Below the pieces are notes generated by a model, which saw nothing but the letters and a program-made list of their open reading frames with translations, ran no database searches and was not told the DNA's origin. 64,000 nucleotides of DNA from Paludibacteraceae bacterium. GTDB lineage: Bacteria; Bacteroidota; Bacteroidia; Bacteroidales; Paludibacteraceae. The position numbers and the translations under genes were made by a program. The stretch's first letter is position 1, and each line of letters opens with the position of its first letter. Positions 41,701-50,065 of this stretch are shown in pieces. Location of the stretch: NCBI GenBank assembly GCA_016937795.1, contig JAFGVV010000064.1, positions 1 through 64,000 of the forward strand, written 5' to 3'.

Positions 41701-42054
41701 AACCAAATCCTGCAACTCGTTATTGTCTTCTTTTAAATCTACATTAACAGGGTAAGTTTCACCAAGTTGAAGAGTTACATTAGGTATTGTCACATTTGCA
41801 AATCCGATATATGAAATTTTAATTTCATAAGGACCGCCAACACGCATACCAACGATATTAAAACGACCATCAACATTAGATACTGCTCCATAAGTAGTTC
41901 CCGATGAAGTGTGAGTTGCCATAATGGTTGCACCTATGACAGGTTCACCACCAGAAATAATCTTTCCTGCAATTCCGGAAGTTGTTACTTGCGCATTCAA
42001 TGTTGCTGTTAGAACAACAAGAAATGCGACCACCATTTTTTTTAATTGTTTCAT
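38791..42054 (-). CDS. Oar-like TonB-dependent outer-membrane receptor
   Basis: A 1087-residue outer-membrane protein. A signal peptide (MVVAFLVVLTATLNAQ) leads into a carboxypeptidase-regulatory domain (about 25-110, with GGEPVIGATIMATHT), a plug (about 120-240) and a long beta-barrel ending in an aromatic residue (VGIKYIFN). The plug reads LSPYGGSGMGFGGTDGRTANFTVDGANFNN, typical of the Oar/OmpA-related TonB family rather than SusC. It probably imports or exports a peptide or polymer. A 290-nt leader separates it from its promoter. It forms a two-gene unit with the BACON lipoprotein. Confidence 0.9.
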   Translation of the reverse strand: MKQLKKMVVAFLVVLTATLNAQVTTSGIAGKIISGGEPVIGATIMATHTSSGTTYGAVSNVDGRFNIVGMRVGGPYEIKISYIGFANVTIPNVTLQLGETYPVNVDLKEDNNELQDLVVSAQRTKFTSEKTGAATNITSSQITNLPSVSRSIIDITRLSPYGGSGMGFGGTDGRTANFTVDGANFNNNFGLSDRLPGGGSPISIEAIEELQVVITPYDVRQTNFIGGGVNAITKSGTNDFKGSAYVYHKNENLRGDAVNGQQILGAREVDRNTTYGFTFGGPIIKNKLFFFANGEIAKTPTVATRWRASTDGVADANNNISRTTVSDLQKVSDFVKTNYGYETGSYTNFPADEGNNKLLLRLDWNITNNHRLALRYNYTKNRYWSAPNASSMDGGTRMSEARMSQESMSFANSMYSMDNLVHSFSVDLNSRLSDNLSNQFLATFSKLDDVRGTNSEPFPFIDILKDEQAYMSLGYELFTWNNGVHNDALNIKDEITYYAGNHKIVGGIAYEYKMADNAYMRNGTGYYRYSSLNDFLTGAAPEIVNLTYGYDGEANPAARVRTNKIGIYGQDDWSISDNFKLSYGLRIDGLFFNNDDLMTNNAILALDYSGRNIDTGKWPATNIIFSPRVGFVWDAFGDKSMKVRGGTGLFSGNLPLVFFTNMPTNGGMVQYQAQINAANATKNGFTMDEFAGGLVTDANGKVTTAALYNKLISLGYPSTISPEDGTVPSAIAAIDPKFKMPSVWKTSIAVDYSFNTSFPFSVTAEGIFNKTINGVSISDWSIPSVGGFARFNGVDNRPIYPSVYRTGTKAFVLENTSRGYGWIGNITLNAQPTQWMNLMAAYTHTVAKDVTGMPGSNAESAFTYVPTVEGPNNIKLHNSQYVTPDRLVASINAHDKSGNHYSFIYEGWRGGANYSFMTVNDMNGDGYNYDAIYVPTDDEVASNQFRFVSEDDKTRFMEYVHANSYLKNKQGKYAEAYSVYSPWVHRIDFSYKHDFVVKTNKTKNTLQLSFDVKNVMNLFNSSWGVGKYLNPEIGSEARIIKYEGVDAEGVATFSTPSSINGNTQTFTPSYSLGQTWYALVGIKYIFN

Positions 42055-42343
42055 TTTTTTTTGTGTTTAGTTGAAAAATGACTTTTTTTTGATGAATGAA
42101 TAATAAGCTCTATCGGTTGAGCCCAAATTTTAATTTTTGTAGAAAATACATTTTTAGAATTTATCAGAAATAATTCTAATAAGTTACGCTAATCAATAAA
42201 TCAAATTACTTCTTATAAAAATATATGCTTTGCTTTTTAATTTGCCAACTGAGCCAGCATAAGCACAACCAAAAAAGAAAATATTTTCTTCACAAAGATG
42301 TTGAATTAATTAAACGTAGTTTTTTGTTTGTTAGTAATTTCGG

Positions 42344-42351
42344 CAAATATA
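42344..42351 (-). promoter_or_regulatory. -7 promoter element (TATATTTG) for the Oar-like receptor operon
   Basis: TAnnTTTG match on the minus strand about 290 bp upstream of the receptor ATG. Confidence 0.5.
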
Positions 42352-42711
42352 AGCTATTTGTTGTTAATTCGCGTTAGGTTAATACTATGAGTTATCAACA
42401 ATTCATTGTAAGGATTTAATATATATTTGATAATTATATTGTGAAAAAACTTCGTGAACTTACAATTTTTAAATGAAAGCTTTTTCAAAAGTATTGTTTT
42501 GGATTTTTTAGGCTTATAAAGTAATCAATTGCAATATAAGGGCTGCTCCACTTTATTGGAATGCAATAAAATGTTCTACAACATGTTTTTTGAATGTTTT
42601 TCCACAAATGTTACAAAACTGCTTCAAAATGTATTTTTGCTACAGAAATTATAAAAGCCAACTTTGAGATATGTAGGTTGAAATATTTTACTGATATATT
42701 TCTAACACAAT

Positions 42712-42825
42712 AGAACACATAGATATTATTGAAGAAAAAAGACTTAGTTCAAATAGCAAAAGTATCTGACGATACTTTTACAACTCTGAAATTATCCCGA
42801 TTTTCGGGATAATTCTATGTGTTCT
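42712..42825 (-). repeat. Dispersed MITE-like repeat, copy 2 (full length)
   Basis: A 114-bp element with 12-bp perfect ends, AGAACACATAGA and TCTATGTGTTCT, holding two inner palindromes (AAAGTATC..GATACTTT and AATTATCCCGATTTTCGGGA..). It matches the window's first 120 bases in reverse orientation; similarity continues a few bases beyond the ends (AACACAAT). Confidence 0.75.
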
Positions 42826-42944
42826 TAGTCTTTCCATTTGTTTTAAAAACTACTGTGAACTATGTGGAGAAAGACATATCAATAATAATTATTTGTTAAT
42901 TAGTAAATTTTAAGGTTGGCCTTTTTGGGGCATGTATATTCTGT

Positions 42945-43715
42945 TTAGCTGATACTTCGCTGATAAATCATTTTGCTCATTTTCTCATACAAATCGGCAA
43001 GTTCAGGCTGCTGACTAAGCATGGCAATGTGTTTATCTATAATTTCGGTATCGTAGCGTGTGGCGGGGCCGGTTTGTGCTTTGCGGGGCGAGAGGGTTTG
43101 CACTTTTTCGGCTGTTTCACGAATCAAAGGTTTCAGTACTTCAAATCCACCCTGTTGTTCATCTACAATTTCTGAAGCAATATCGTAAAGCAGATTGCTG
43201 AAATTGCAGGCAAAAACTGCTGCTAAATGGAGCCGTGCACGTTGTTCGCTATTTGCAAAGTAAGTTTTTTTGGATAATTTGTCGGCTATCGTCTTCAGCA
43301 ATGCGCAGATATTTCCATTTTTTCCTTCAATAAATAAAGGTACTTTTGAAAAGTCGGTTTCTCGTTCCTTCGAGAATGTTTGCAGTGGATAAATAATGCC
43401 ATAATTCTGAGCTTTACCGTCGAAAATTTCAACTCCCACACTTCCTGCGGTATGAATATGAATACCTTTGAATTTTCCGGTATAATTCAATAATTCTGCT
43501 ATTGCACTATCTTTCAGTGCATAAAAATAGTAGTGTGCCGATTCAATAATCTCGTTCGGATCGGTACAGAAAGCTGCACCGACTTTTGCTGCGAGTACTG
43601 ACGCTGAACTTTCGGTGCGGCTATACACCTGCAAAATATCAATACCTGCTTTTAAAAGTGCCGGAGCAAGATGTGTGGCCACATTTCCGGCTCCGAATAT
43701 TACTGCTGAAGTCAT
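42945..43715 (-). CDS. Rossmann-fold oxidoreductase with DUF2520 domain
   Basis: A 256-residue protein with an N-terminal NAD(P)-binding fold starting IFGAGNVATHLAPALLKAG (GxGxxA) and ALKDSAIAELL, then a C-terminal helical DUF2520 domain (about 125-250: HLAAVFACNFSNLLYDIA). It resembles pyrroline-5-carboxylate reductase and F420-dependent reductases in layout; its substrate is not known. It overlaps the upstream membrane gene by one base (TAATG), so the two are translationally coupled. Confidence 0.85.
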   Translation of the reverse strand: MTSAVIFGAGNVATHLAPALLKAGIDILQVYSRTESSASVLAAKVGAAFCTDPNEIIESAHYYFYALKDSAIAELLNYTGKFKGIHIHTAGSVGVEIFDGKAQNYGIIYPLQTFSKERETDFSKVPLFIEGKNGNICALLKTIADKLSKKTYFANSEQRARLHLAAVFACNFSNLLYDIASEIVDEQQGGFEVLKPLIRETAEKVQTLSPRKAQTGPATRYDTEIIDKHIAMLSQQPELADLYEKMSKMIYQRSIS

Positions 43716-44044
43716 TATTTACGTCCTTTACTTTTTCCAAAAACCAGAATAGCACCTGCAATAATCAACAGGCTTGGCCATATAAAGTCCGAAATATTCT
43801 GTGTCAGACGAATGATGTCTGATAAACGGAAAAGTAATCCGACCGTAATAAGTACCAATCCAATGGTTTTGTTTTTATGTGTGAAAAGAAAAACGATACC
43901 AATAATCAATGGGTAATTTTTTAAGTCGAAAACGATTTCAGAAATATCCGGAGGTAAGATATTAAGCTGACGGAGCATGAATAATAGTCCGAAAAGTAAA
44001 AGGGTAATTCCCCAGGCTAAACGATTGTCTTTTTGAATATTCAT
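43715..44044 (-). CDS. LiaF-like/DUF5668 small membrane protein
   Basis: A 109-residue membrane protein with four hydrophobic segments. The N-terminal LAWGITLLLFGLLFMLRQLNILP and the later IWPSLLIIAGAILVFG recall the transmembrane half of LiaF-type proteins (DUF5668). The C-terminal cell-wall stress domain of LiaF is missing. Function unknown. Its stop overlaps the DUF2520 start. Confidence 0.7.
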   Translation of the reverse strand: MNIQKDNRLAWGITLLLFGLLFMLRQLNILPPDISEIVFDLKNYPLIIGIVFLFTHKNKTIGLVLITVGLLFRLSDIIRLTQNISDFIWPSLLIIAGAILVFGKSKGRK

Positions 44045-44167
44045 TTTTTTTGCTTTGCAATTTATAATAATTAATTCTGTGATTCACTAATCAAACGTGA
44101 GTTAGAAATAAGTTATGATTTTTGGTAGTTAAAATTTACACTAAGGTCATTAGGAGAAATTTCTGAG

Positions 44168-44233
44168 TTACACTGAGAATACAAGAAAAACCCCTTGTAA
44201 ATCAAAGTTTTACTCATTTTTTTCTCAGTGTAA
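44168..44233. repeat. Short inverted repeat TTACACTGAGAA / TTCTCAGTGTAA
   Basis: 12-bp perfect arms (44168-44179, 44222-44233) around a 42-nt AT-rich loop, in the gap beyond the lipoprotein gene. It may be a small mobile repeat or a transcription stop. Confidence 0.5.
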
Positions 44234-44293
44234 TTTGTTTTCTGTAATCCATAATCTTTAAATCTTCAAATTGAAACCCGGAAAATCAAGCCG

Positions 44294-44809
44294 CTAAAGC
44301 GTGATTTGCATTACTTTTATTTGAGCTTTTTGACAGTTGGGAAACCCATTGTTTATTAGATTGTTGAGCTCGTCGATATTTTTGTAGCTATCGCGCCGAC
44401 CACAAAAGTACATTTCGGCCAGCGGATATTTTTCTACAATTTTCGAAAGTAAAACTTCCATAGACGGTACTTCGCTAAGTGCTGCATATTCTTCGTACGT
44501 ATAACTGGTAAATACGACATTTGTGCCAATACCTCTGTTGTCGAGCCAATATCCGTTGCTGAGTTGCACCGGAAGTGCAGGCTTTCCATTGTAAATCAGG
44601 TCAGTTGGGGCAGGGTAGGAGACGATTTTTGTGCGTTCCTCGTTCATTGTAACCGGAACCAGCTGACTGAAATCGCGGGTTGTTTTATAAATAATGGTTT
44701 GCTCCACAGCTGAAACAGGCATATTGTTGTTTTTTTCGCTGATGTTTTTACCCGATTTGCAGGAAAACAAAAGCGCTGTGACGATTAAAGTGCCGATAAT
44801 TTTTTTCAT
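44294..44809 (-). CDS. Putative lipoprotein next to a C10 protease
   Basis: A 171-residue lipoprotein (signal with lipobox LLFSC). The mature part has VPVTMNEERTKIVSYPAPTDL and GYWLDNRGIGTNVVFTSYTYEEYAAL, which read as a folded domain of a Bacteroidetes family of unknown function. The gene starts 24 bp after the C10 protease stop on the same strand. In other bacteria C10 proteases are encoded with small inhibitors, but these residues do not match an inhibitor fold I know, so function is left open. Confidence 0.65.
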   Translation of the reverse strand: MKKIIGTLIVTALLFSCKSGKNISEKNNNMPVSAVEQTIIYKTTRDFSQLVPVTMNEERTKIVSYPAPTDLIYNGKPALPVQLSNGYWLDNRGIGTNVVFTSYTYEEYAALSEVPSMEVLLSKIVEKYPLAEMYFCGRRDSYKNIDELNNLINNGFPNCQKAQIKVMQITL

Positions 44810-44833
44810 TTTTTCTGGAATTTGTGAAATTAA

Positions 44834-47383
44834 CTATTGTTTTACGAACCGAAGCGCATCCACTCCGTTTGCTGTGTGAATTCTGATAATATAACTTCCT
44901 GATTTAAAGTTGGAGATGTTGATTTGAGCTTCCTGTTCATTGTCGAAACTGCGACTTAACAGAAGCTGTCCCGCAATATTATAAATGTCGGCGCTCGTAA
45001 TTCTTTGTTCCGTTTGTAAATGCAGGATGTCTTTTACAGGCAGCGGATAGATGCTTATGTTTGATTTGCTTTCGGGATTTCTTTTGATAGCTGTTGTAAT
45101 GTCGGAAATCAGAGTAAATACTAACTGAGAGTTATCATCCGGAGTTACCCTCGACCAGTTTCCTTCATCATTTAAATAATATAAAATTGTTTGATATTGT
45201 CCGGGAGCCAAATTGATTCCACCTTTAAAAAGAACAGTTTGTGTTTCGTTATTGTCAATAATCACATCCTGATATCCTATATATGTAAGTGAGTTACCTC
45301 CTGTAACCGGAAATATAAAGGCTATCATTTTATTGTCAAAATACGCTCCTGTGTTTTTCAGATTGGCAGTTAATATATCATAGCTTTTGTTTACGCGGCT
45401 GTTGTTGGCAAAACTTATTTTGCTGTTGAGCGACAGACTTGCAGTTCCTGTAGGAGTTGCTTTTATTTGTACTGTCTGTACCTCGCCAAATGCACGCAAC
45501 GATTTTACATTTCCGGGTTGATTGTAAGGATCGTACATGGCAGCAAGATAATATTCGCCCGGAGCAAGGTCAATAGTTCCGTTGAAGTTCAGTTCGCGTG
45601 TTTCTGCATTTGTCAGATTTACATTTTCGGTACGTACAAACTGATACACAGTGTCGTTGGCTGCCGATTGTAAATATACACCAATCAGTGAGTTGTATTC
45701 TTTTCCGTTGTTTTTAATTTTCAAAGTAATACGTCCCGTTTTCGATTCGTACAAACTACCTGTAACAGACATTGATACCAGACTTAAGACAGGACTTTGG
45801 TCAGCAGGCGTGTTGAAATATACTTTTTCGTTGCTTACTCTGATATTTACAAAAGCAGGTTTTCCAACTACCGAACGCACTTTTTGCCATTGAGAATCGG
45901 TTGTTTTTTTGAAAATGGCATAAAGTTTATATTGTCCTGCCTGTATATTAGCCGATAAGCTATTGAGTGTAAAAGTTAAATCATTCCAGCCATATCCGGC
46001 TTTGAGTTCTAAAATGTCGTATTTTGTGAGTAAACTTACAAATTCATTGTTTGCATTATAAAGTCCGATTCCGATTTGTCCGGCAAAACTATTCACACCA
46101 TTATTAAAAAAATCCTTCACGCCAAAATTCATACTTGCTGTACGCAAAAGCGAATCGGCAGGATAGGAAATGGTGTCGTTCATGTGAATTTGATGCAAAA
46201 ATCCTGTCCCCGTAGCTGGTTGCAGACCCACAACTATGCTCTGACCTCCATTGTAACCACCCGAACTTCCTCCGATGCCTTGTTCAGAAGGATCAAGCGC
46301 CGAAATCTGAAAATATCCATCCGACGAACCGCCCCAGCCCCAGTTAAAGTGAAAAAGTCCGTTGGCATCATAGCCATCGCATACAAACTGATGTCCGCCG
46401 TCCTGCGAAAAACCTGCATATATCAATGGTCGTCCGGCATTTAGCTCCGTTTTTAGGACATTTATCCATTCTTCACGCGTATAATAGTTTCTGGAGTAGA
46501 ATTCAAGATTCGGATTATATTTGAAGTATTTGCGCATTGCCTCGGCCATGGCTTTCGATTGCGCACCGCTCGACATGTCGTAATTCATGTTTACCGCCAC
46601 GCCACAATTGTACATAAGAGTAGCCACTGCATTTTTTTGAGTTTCAGTACTCGTACTGCTGTAAGTGTTTGTCATGTTGGCCCAGTCGAAAGTGACTTTC
46701 GAGAAATCGGCTGAAAGCTCAAACTTATGTGTATCTGATGTGTAAGTGTTTGAGCCCTGACCTGTCGCAGGGTAATTGTAGTGCTTCATAATCTGAGCCA
46801 TAGCTGTAGCCACGCAGCCGGTCACAGTGCGTTTTCCGGTACTTGTAATGACGGGGCATAAATTATTGTATGGTTCACCCTGATTCCATTTTATGCCACC
46901 AAGCAATGGAGCAACTGATGTGGCAAAACTATTTTCCAGCGAAGCACTGTTACCAACCTTTTGTATAAATGCTGAACCGGAAGTTGACTGATTGCTGCTC
47001 TTTAATTGTTGTATTTCAGCTTCATAAAAACTCAGCCAGTCTTTCATGTTGTCGGGAATGTTCTGTGGGTCAAAACTGTTTGTGTCTGAATAACCAAGTA
47101 CCTCGCGCGCACGATCGTCGCCCGAAACTATGACAAAACCATTGTTCCCGTTTTTTGAAAAAATATAAAGTAAAGCATCTCCGGTGTTTGTGCCGGAAAT
47201 TTTGCTGTATAGTAAACGAACTGAATTTTCGGAGGAAGATACTTTCTGAGCTCCATTGCTGACTATTGTCTTCGAAAAAAAGCGATTCGCAATTTCCCTG
47301 GCTTCCTGCGCGTTGCGGGGACGGGCATTGATGGTTGTAAAAACAAACAAGAATGCAAGGATAATAAGGTTAATTTTTCTCAT
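44834..47383 (-). CDS. C10-family cysteine protease (streptopain/interpain-like) with T9SS sorting domain
   Basis: An 849-residue secreted protease. After a signal peptide (LIILAFLFVFTTINA) comes a streptopain-like propeptide (NAQEAREIANRFFSK, YIFSKNGNNGFVIVSGDDRAREVLGYS), then the C10 catalytic domain with Cys190 in TGCVATAMAQIMKHYNYP and His331 in GGHQFVCDGYDANGLFHFNWGWGG. Three Ig-like repeats follow (about 385-765), and the end (ISIYPLPVKDILHL, KSGSYIIRIHTANGVDALRFVK) is a T9SS type A sorting domain. It should be secreted through the T9SS. A downstream lipoprotein is cotranscribed. Confidence 0.92.
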   Translation of the reverse strand: MRKINLIILAFLFVFTTINARPRNAQEAREIANRFFSKTIVSNGAQKVSSSENSVRLLYSKISGTNTGDALLYIFSKNGNNGFVIVSGDDRAREVLGYSDTNSFDPQNIPDNMKDWLSFYEAEIQQLKSSNQSTSGSAFIQKVGNSASLENSFATSVAPLLGGIKWNQGEPYNNLCPVITSTGKRTVTGCVATAMAQIMKHYNYPATGQGSNTYTSDTHKFELSADFSKVTFDWANMTNTYSSTSTETQKNAVATLMYNCGVAVNMNYDMSSGAQSKAMAEAMRKYFKYNPNLEFYSRNYYTREEWINVLKTELNAGRPLIYAGFSQDGGHQFVCDGYDANGLFHFNWGWGGSSDGYFQISALDPSEQGIGGSSGGYNGGQSIVVGLQPATGTGFLHQIHMNDTISYPADSLLRTASMNFGVKDFFNNGVNSFAGQIGIGLYNANNEFVSLLTKYDILELKAGYGWNDLTFTLNSLSANIQAGQYKLYAIFKKTTDSQWQKVRSVVGKPAFVNIRVSNEKVYFNTPADQSPVLSLVSMSVTGSLYESKTGRITLKIKNNGKEYNSLIGVYLQSAANDTVYQFVRTENVNLTNAETRELNFNGTIDLAPGEYYLAAMYDPYNQPGNVKSLRAFGEVQTVQIKATPTGTASLSLNSKISFANNSRVNKSYDILTANLKNTGAYFDNKMIAFIFPVTGGNSLTYIGYQDVIIDNNETQTVLFKGGINLAPGQYQTILYYLNDEGNWSRVTPDDNSQLVFTLISDITTAIKRNPESKSNISIYPLPVKDILHLQTEQRITSADIYNIAGQLLLSRSFDNEQEAQINISNFKSGSYIIRIHTANGVDALRFVKQ

Positions 47384-47520
47384 AATACAACTTTTAAATT
47401 TTTATGCAAAGTCCTCAGATAGATATGTAAGTGAGTGTTTCTGTGTTGAATCTAATTTACATTGGGTTATAAAATCTCATCTAAACTTTCAACATTTTAT
47501 CTGATTTTTCAAATCAGTGA

Positions 47521-47528
47521 CAAAAGTA
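47521..47528 (-). promoter_or_regulatory. -7 promoter element (TACTTTTG) of the C10 protease gene
   Basis: TAnnTTTG match on the minus strand, giving a leader of about 130 nt. Confidence 0.45.
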
Positions 47529-47840
47529 ATTATTCTTTTTGTGTTTGTATGTTAAAATGTAATGAAAGTTATAGATCTGATTAAAATCAGTCAAATTTTT
47601 TATTACGTTAATTATATAGTTGAACAGCTATTTTGAAGCAAATATATTTATTTTCAGCATAATTCTTCAGAAAAAAGCAGATTATTTTTGAGCCGGTAAA
47701 ACTTTCAGTTATTCACAAAAGCGAATAAGTTATTTTCAGATTTTGCAATCATGAATTTATTCAGTTTGAAATTGTTATTTGTTGATATTTTTGAATAAGT
47801 AATAGCTGAAATGAATGAATCAGAAAACAAAACATTGCTT

Positions 47841-47848
47841 TATCTTTG
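47841..47848 (+). promoter_or_regulatory. -7 promoter element (TATCTTTG) of the DMT transporter gene
   Basis: Consensus -7 only 16 bp before ATG 47864, implying a nearly leaderless mRNA and excluding the in-frame TTG at 47846 as start. Confidence 0.6.
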
Positions 47849-47863
47849 CGGAAAAATTTTTAT

Positions 47864-48745
47864 ATGTTTTCAACACACACAGGTGAAATTGCAGCTTTAG
47901 GTGTATCTGTATGCTGGACACTCAGCGCTTTGTTTTTTCAGAAAGCCGGAGATAAAATCGGATCACTGTCGGTAAATATCATACGTTTAAGTATGGCTTT
48001 CGTGTTTCTGGGTATCACTACTCTGTTTACACGGGGACTTTTTTTGCCCACTGATGCCAGCCTGCATCAATGGATCTGGCTCGGGCTTTCGGGAATCATT
48101 GGTTTTTTTCTGGGCGATTTATTCCTGTTTAAATCCTATTCGGTCATTGGGTCGCGCACAGCTGCGCTGATTATGAGTTTTGCACCCATGCTTACAGCTA
48201 TAATCGGTTGGTTTTTTCTGGATGAAAAGCTTACCGGTCTGAATATTCTGGCCATTGTAATCAGTCTCACAGGGATTGTAATTGCTATTGCCAACAAAAA
48301 AATGCGTTTGAACATACCCTTAAAAGGCTTTTTACTGGCATTTGGAGGAGCTGCCGGACAAGCACTCGGAATTATTCTGAGTAAAAAAGGAATGGGCGAT
48401 TACGATCCTGTGGCGGCTACTCAGATTCGTGCCATTTTCGGACTGATTTCGTTTGTGGCACTTATTACCTTTTTAGGGCGTTGGGGTAAAATACGTGAAG
48501 CTGCCCGTCACAAAAGCGGAATGCGTTCTGTAATGATCGGGTCATTTTTCGGACCTTTTATAGGTGTGGCTTTGTCGCTTTTTGCCATTCAGCAAACAAA
48601 AACAGGGATTGCATCCACATTAATGGCTTTGGTCCCGATTTTTATTATTTGGCCATCGGCGGTAATGTTCAATGAAAAAATAAAACCACAACATGTGATC
48701 GGAGCTATCATTAGTATTATTGGTGTGAGTTTGTTTTTTCTTTGA
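47864..48745 (+). CDS. EamA/DMT-family transporter
   Basis: A 293-residue inner-membrane protein with ten hydrophobic helices in two EamA repeats (about 5-140 and 155-290). Family-like stretches are ALGVSVCWTLSALFFQKAG, YSVIGSRTAALIMSFAPMLTAIIGWFFLDEKL and AIQQTKTGIASTLMALVPIF...FNEKIKPQHVIGAIISIIGV. It exports or imports a small metabolite of unknown identity. The start is ATG 47864 because the upstream TTG is within the -7 promoter. Confidence 0.9.
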   Translation: MFSTHTGEIAALGVSVCWTLSALFFQKAGDKIGSLSVNIIRLSMAFVFLGITTLFTRGLFLPTDASLHQWIWLGLSGIIGFFLGDLFLFKSYSVIGSRTAALIMSFAPMLTAIIGWFFLDEKLTGLNILAIVISLTGIVIAIANKKMRLNIPLKGFLLAFGGAAGQALGIILSKKGMGDYDPVAATQIRAIFGLISFVALITFLGRWGKIREAARHKSGMRSVMIGSFFGPFIGVALSLFAIQQTKTGIASTLMALVPIFIIWPSAVMFNEKIKPQHVIGAIISIIGVSLFFL

Positions 48746-48818
48746 TTTATTATAGAAAAAAAACTGGTCAGAATATTATTTTCATTGAAAAAATATTACT
48801 TTTGTGGGCTTCGAATCA

Positions 48819-48905
48819 GGAAAGTTGCCAGAGTGGTCGATCGGGTCGGTCTCGAAAACCGATGTACTCGCAAGGGTACCCAGGGTTCGAATCCCTGACT
48901 TTCCG
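48819..48905 (+). tRNA. tRNA-Ser (anticodon CGA)
   Basis: An 87-nt cloverleaf: acceptor GGAAAGT pairs with ACTTTCC, anticodon stem TCGGT/ACCGA with loop CTCGAAA giving anticodon CGA (reads UCG), a long class II variable arm, and T-arm CAGGGTTCGAATCCCTG. Discriminator G73. CCA is not encoded. Its 3' end is the attachment site of a degenerate integrated element. Confidence 0.95.
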
Positions 48906-48907
48906 CA
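48884..48907 (+). other. attL-like site in the tRNA-Ser 3' end
   Basis: GGTTCGAATCCCTGACTTTC, intact because it forms part of the tRNA gene. Confidence 0.6.
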
Positions 48908-49058
48908 ATAATATGTTGTATATTAGCGTAATATGCAGTGTTTCACGGAAATTATCAATTTGTATGGCTTGTAATTATGACTTGGTATGACGTGTAATGA
49001 CACCTTTTTCGTACTTTTAATACCCGAAGTACGAAACAAGGTGTGAAATCATAAAGTT

Positions 49059-49724
49059 ATGGACAACATAGTATTACGTTTTGTTTTCGACAAAAAGAAA
49101 AAAGCCGACAATTCCACTACTGGTCTGCTTCAGGTGGAAGCCAGGCTTAAAGGCACAAATAAATCTGTGTATATTTCTACCGGTATACACCTGCTGAAAC
49201 ATCAGTTCTCTGATAAGAATGGCTTTACCTGTGTAAAGCACGAAAGGGCAGGACAAATAAACGCTAAGGCTCGTGAAGTGTACCGAAAGGTTGAAGCGTT
49301 TTCGCTTTCTGATAAGTGCCACAAGATAGAGGATATAAAAAACTACGATACTGTACAAAGTTACAGTTACTCTGTGACTGAGTATATACGGGAGCGAATG
49401 AAGTTTGTTACAATTACGTCGCTACAGAAACACAGTAACCTGTTGAATAAAATCGATGAGTTCGGAGCATTCCGTACATTTGCCGATCTCACTTATATTA
49501 ATCTGCTCGACTTCGATGCTTTTCTTCGCACCACAATTAAGTCTCAGCCTACATTGTACAAATACCATACTTATTTTAAATCGTATATTAATATGGCCGT
49601 AAAAGCCGAACTAACAAACTATAGTCCGTACTACGATTTTCAGTTCAAACGTGGACAGCATAAGGATCCTGTATTTCTTACCGAAGACGAATTGCATAAA
49701 ATTGAAAAATGGAAACGTCTGTAA
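49059..49724 (+). CDS. Truncated tyrosine recombinase (integrase), N-terminal part only
   Basis: A 221-residue fragment. The arm-binding domain (VLRFVFDKKKKADNSTTGLLQVEARLKG; about 1-90) and the SAM-like core-binding domain (about 105-205; YIRERMKFVTITSLQKHSNLLNKIDEF) are intact and typical of Bacteroidetes tyrosine integrases of about 400 residues. The catalytic domain with R..HxxR..Y is missing: the frame stops just after FLTEDELHKIEKWKRL, where it should begin. It lies 153 bp from the tRNA-Ser and points away from it, as expected for a tRNA-targeting integrase. It should be inactive. Confidence 0.85.
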   Translation: MDNIVLRFVFDKKKKADNSTTGLLQVEARLKGTNKSVYISTGIHLLKHQFSDKNGFTCVKHERAGQINAKAREVYRKVEAFSLSDKCHKIEDIKNYDTVQSYSYSVTEYIRERMKFVTITSLQKHSNLLNKIDEFGAFRTFADLTYINLLDFDAFLRTTIKSQPTLYKYHTYFKSYINMAVKAELTNYSPYYDFQFKRGQHKDPVFLTEDELHKIEKWKRL

Positions 49725-50065
49725 AACATAGAATTAAGCAGTTTATTGAATACAAAGGAATTTCAGTAAGGGAGTTTGAGCGTGTTTGTGGGCTTTCCAA
49801 TGGATATGTAAATGGCATAATACAGACCATAATGCCAAGCAAGCTGTCGGATATTCTACTACAGTTTCCTGAACTTAATGCTTCATGGGTTTTGACCGGA
49901 GAAGGTACAATGCTAAAAAGTAATAAAGGTGTAGTGGAATCTCCTACGGAGAAATACTCAGAACGGGATGATGATATAAATAAGTTATTATCAATAATAG
50001 CAAGTCAGCAACGCACAATAGAAGCGCTTACAGATATGCTTTACAATGAAAGGAAGAATAAATGA
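49709..50065 (+). CDS. Phage-repressor-like helix-turn-helix protein
   Basis: A 118-residue protein. The N-terminal half (RIKQFIEYKGISVREFERVCGLSNGYVNGI, then FPELNASWVLTGEGTML) is the DNA-binding domain seen in short Bacteroidetes prophage and element repressors. The C-terminal third is a short helix (RTIEALTDMLYNER) suited to dimerisation; no S24 peptidase is present. It overlaps the integrase stop by 16 bp in another frame and the next gene by ATGA, so the three are packed as one transcript. Confidence 0.75.
   Translation: METSVKHRIKQFIEYKGISVREFERVCGLSNGYVNGIIQTIMPSKLSDILLQFPELNASWVLTGEGTMLKSNKGVVESPTEKYSERDDDINKLLSIIASQQRTIEALTDMLYNERKNK

Larger units (their letters stand above)
42055..42944. 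other. 890-bp gap: leader, promoter and a dispersed repeat
   Basis: Holds the leader and promoter of the Oar-like receptor (TATATTTG at 42344-42351 on the minus strand) and the MITE-like repeat at 42712-42825. I see no gene and no recognisable riboswitch; the cobalamin riboswitch core was looked for and not found. Confidence 0.5.
47384..47863. other. Divergent intergenic region
   Basis: Contains two divergent promoters: TACTTTTG (47521-47528, minus) for the C10 protease and TATCTTTG (47841-47848, plus) for the transporter. A 7-bp palindrome, CTGATTT-TTC-AAATCAG (47501-47517), lies at the expected C10 transcription start. No gene seen. Confidence 0.5.

Noticed and set aside
48742..48990. 82-codon open frame after the transporter
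   Set aside because: It runs through tRNA-Ser.
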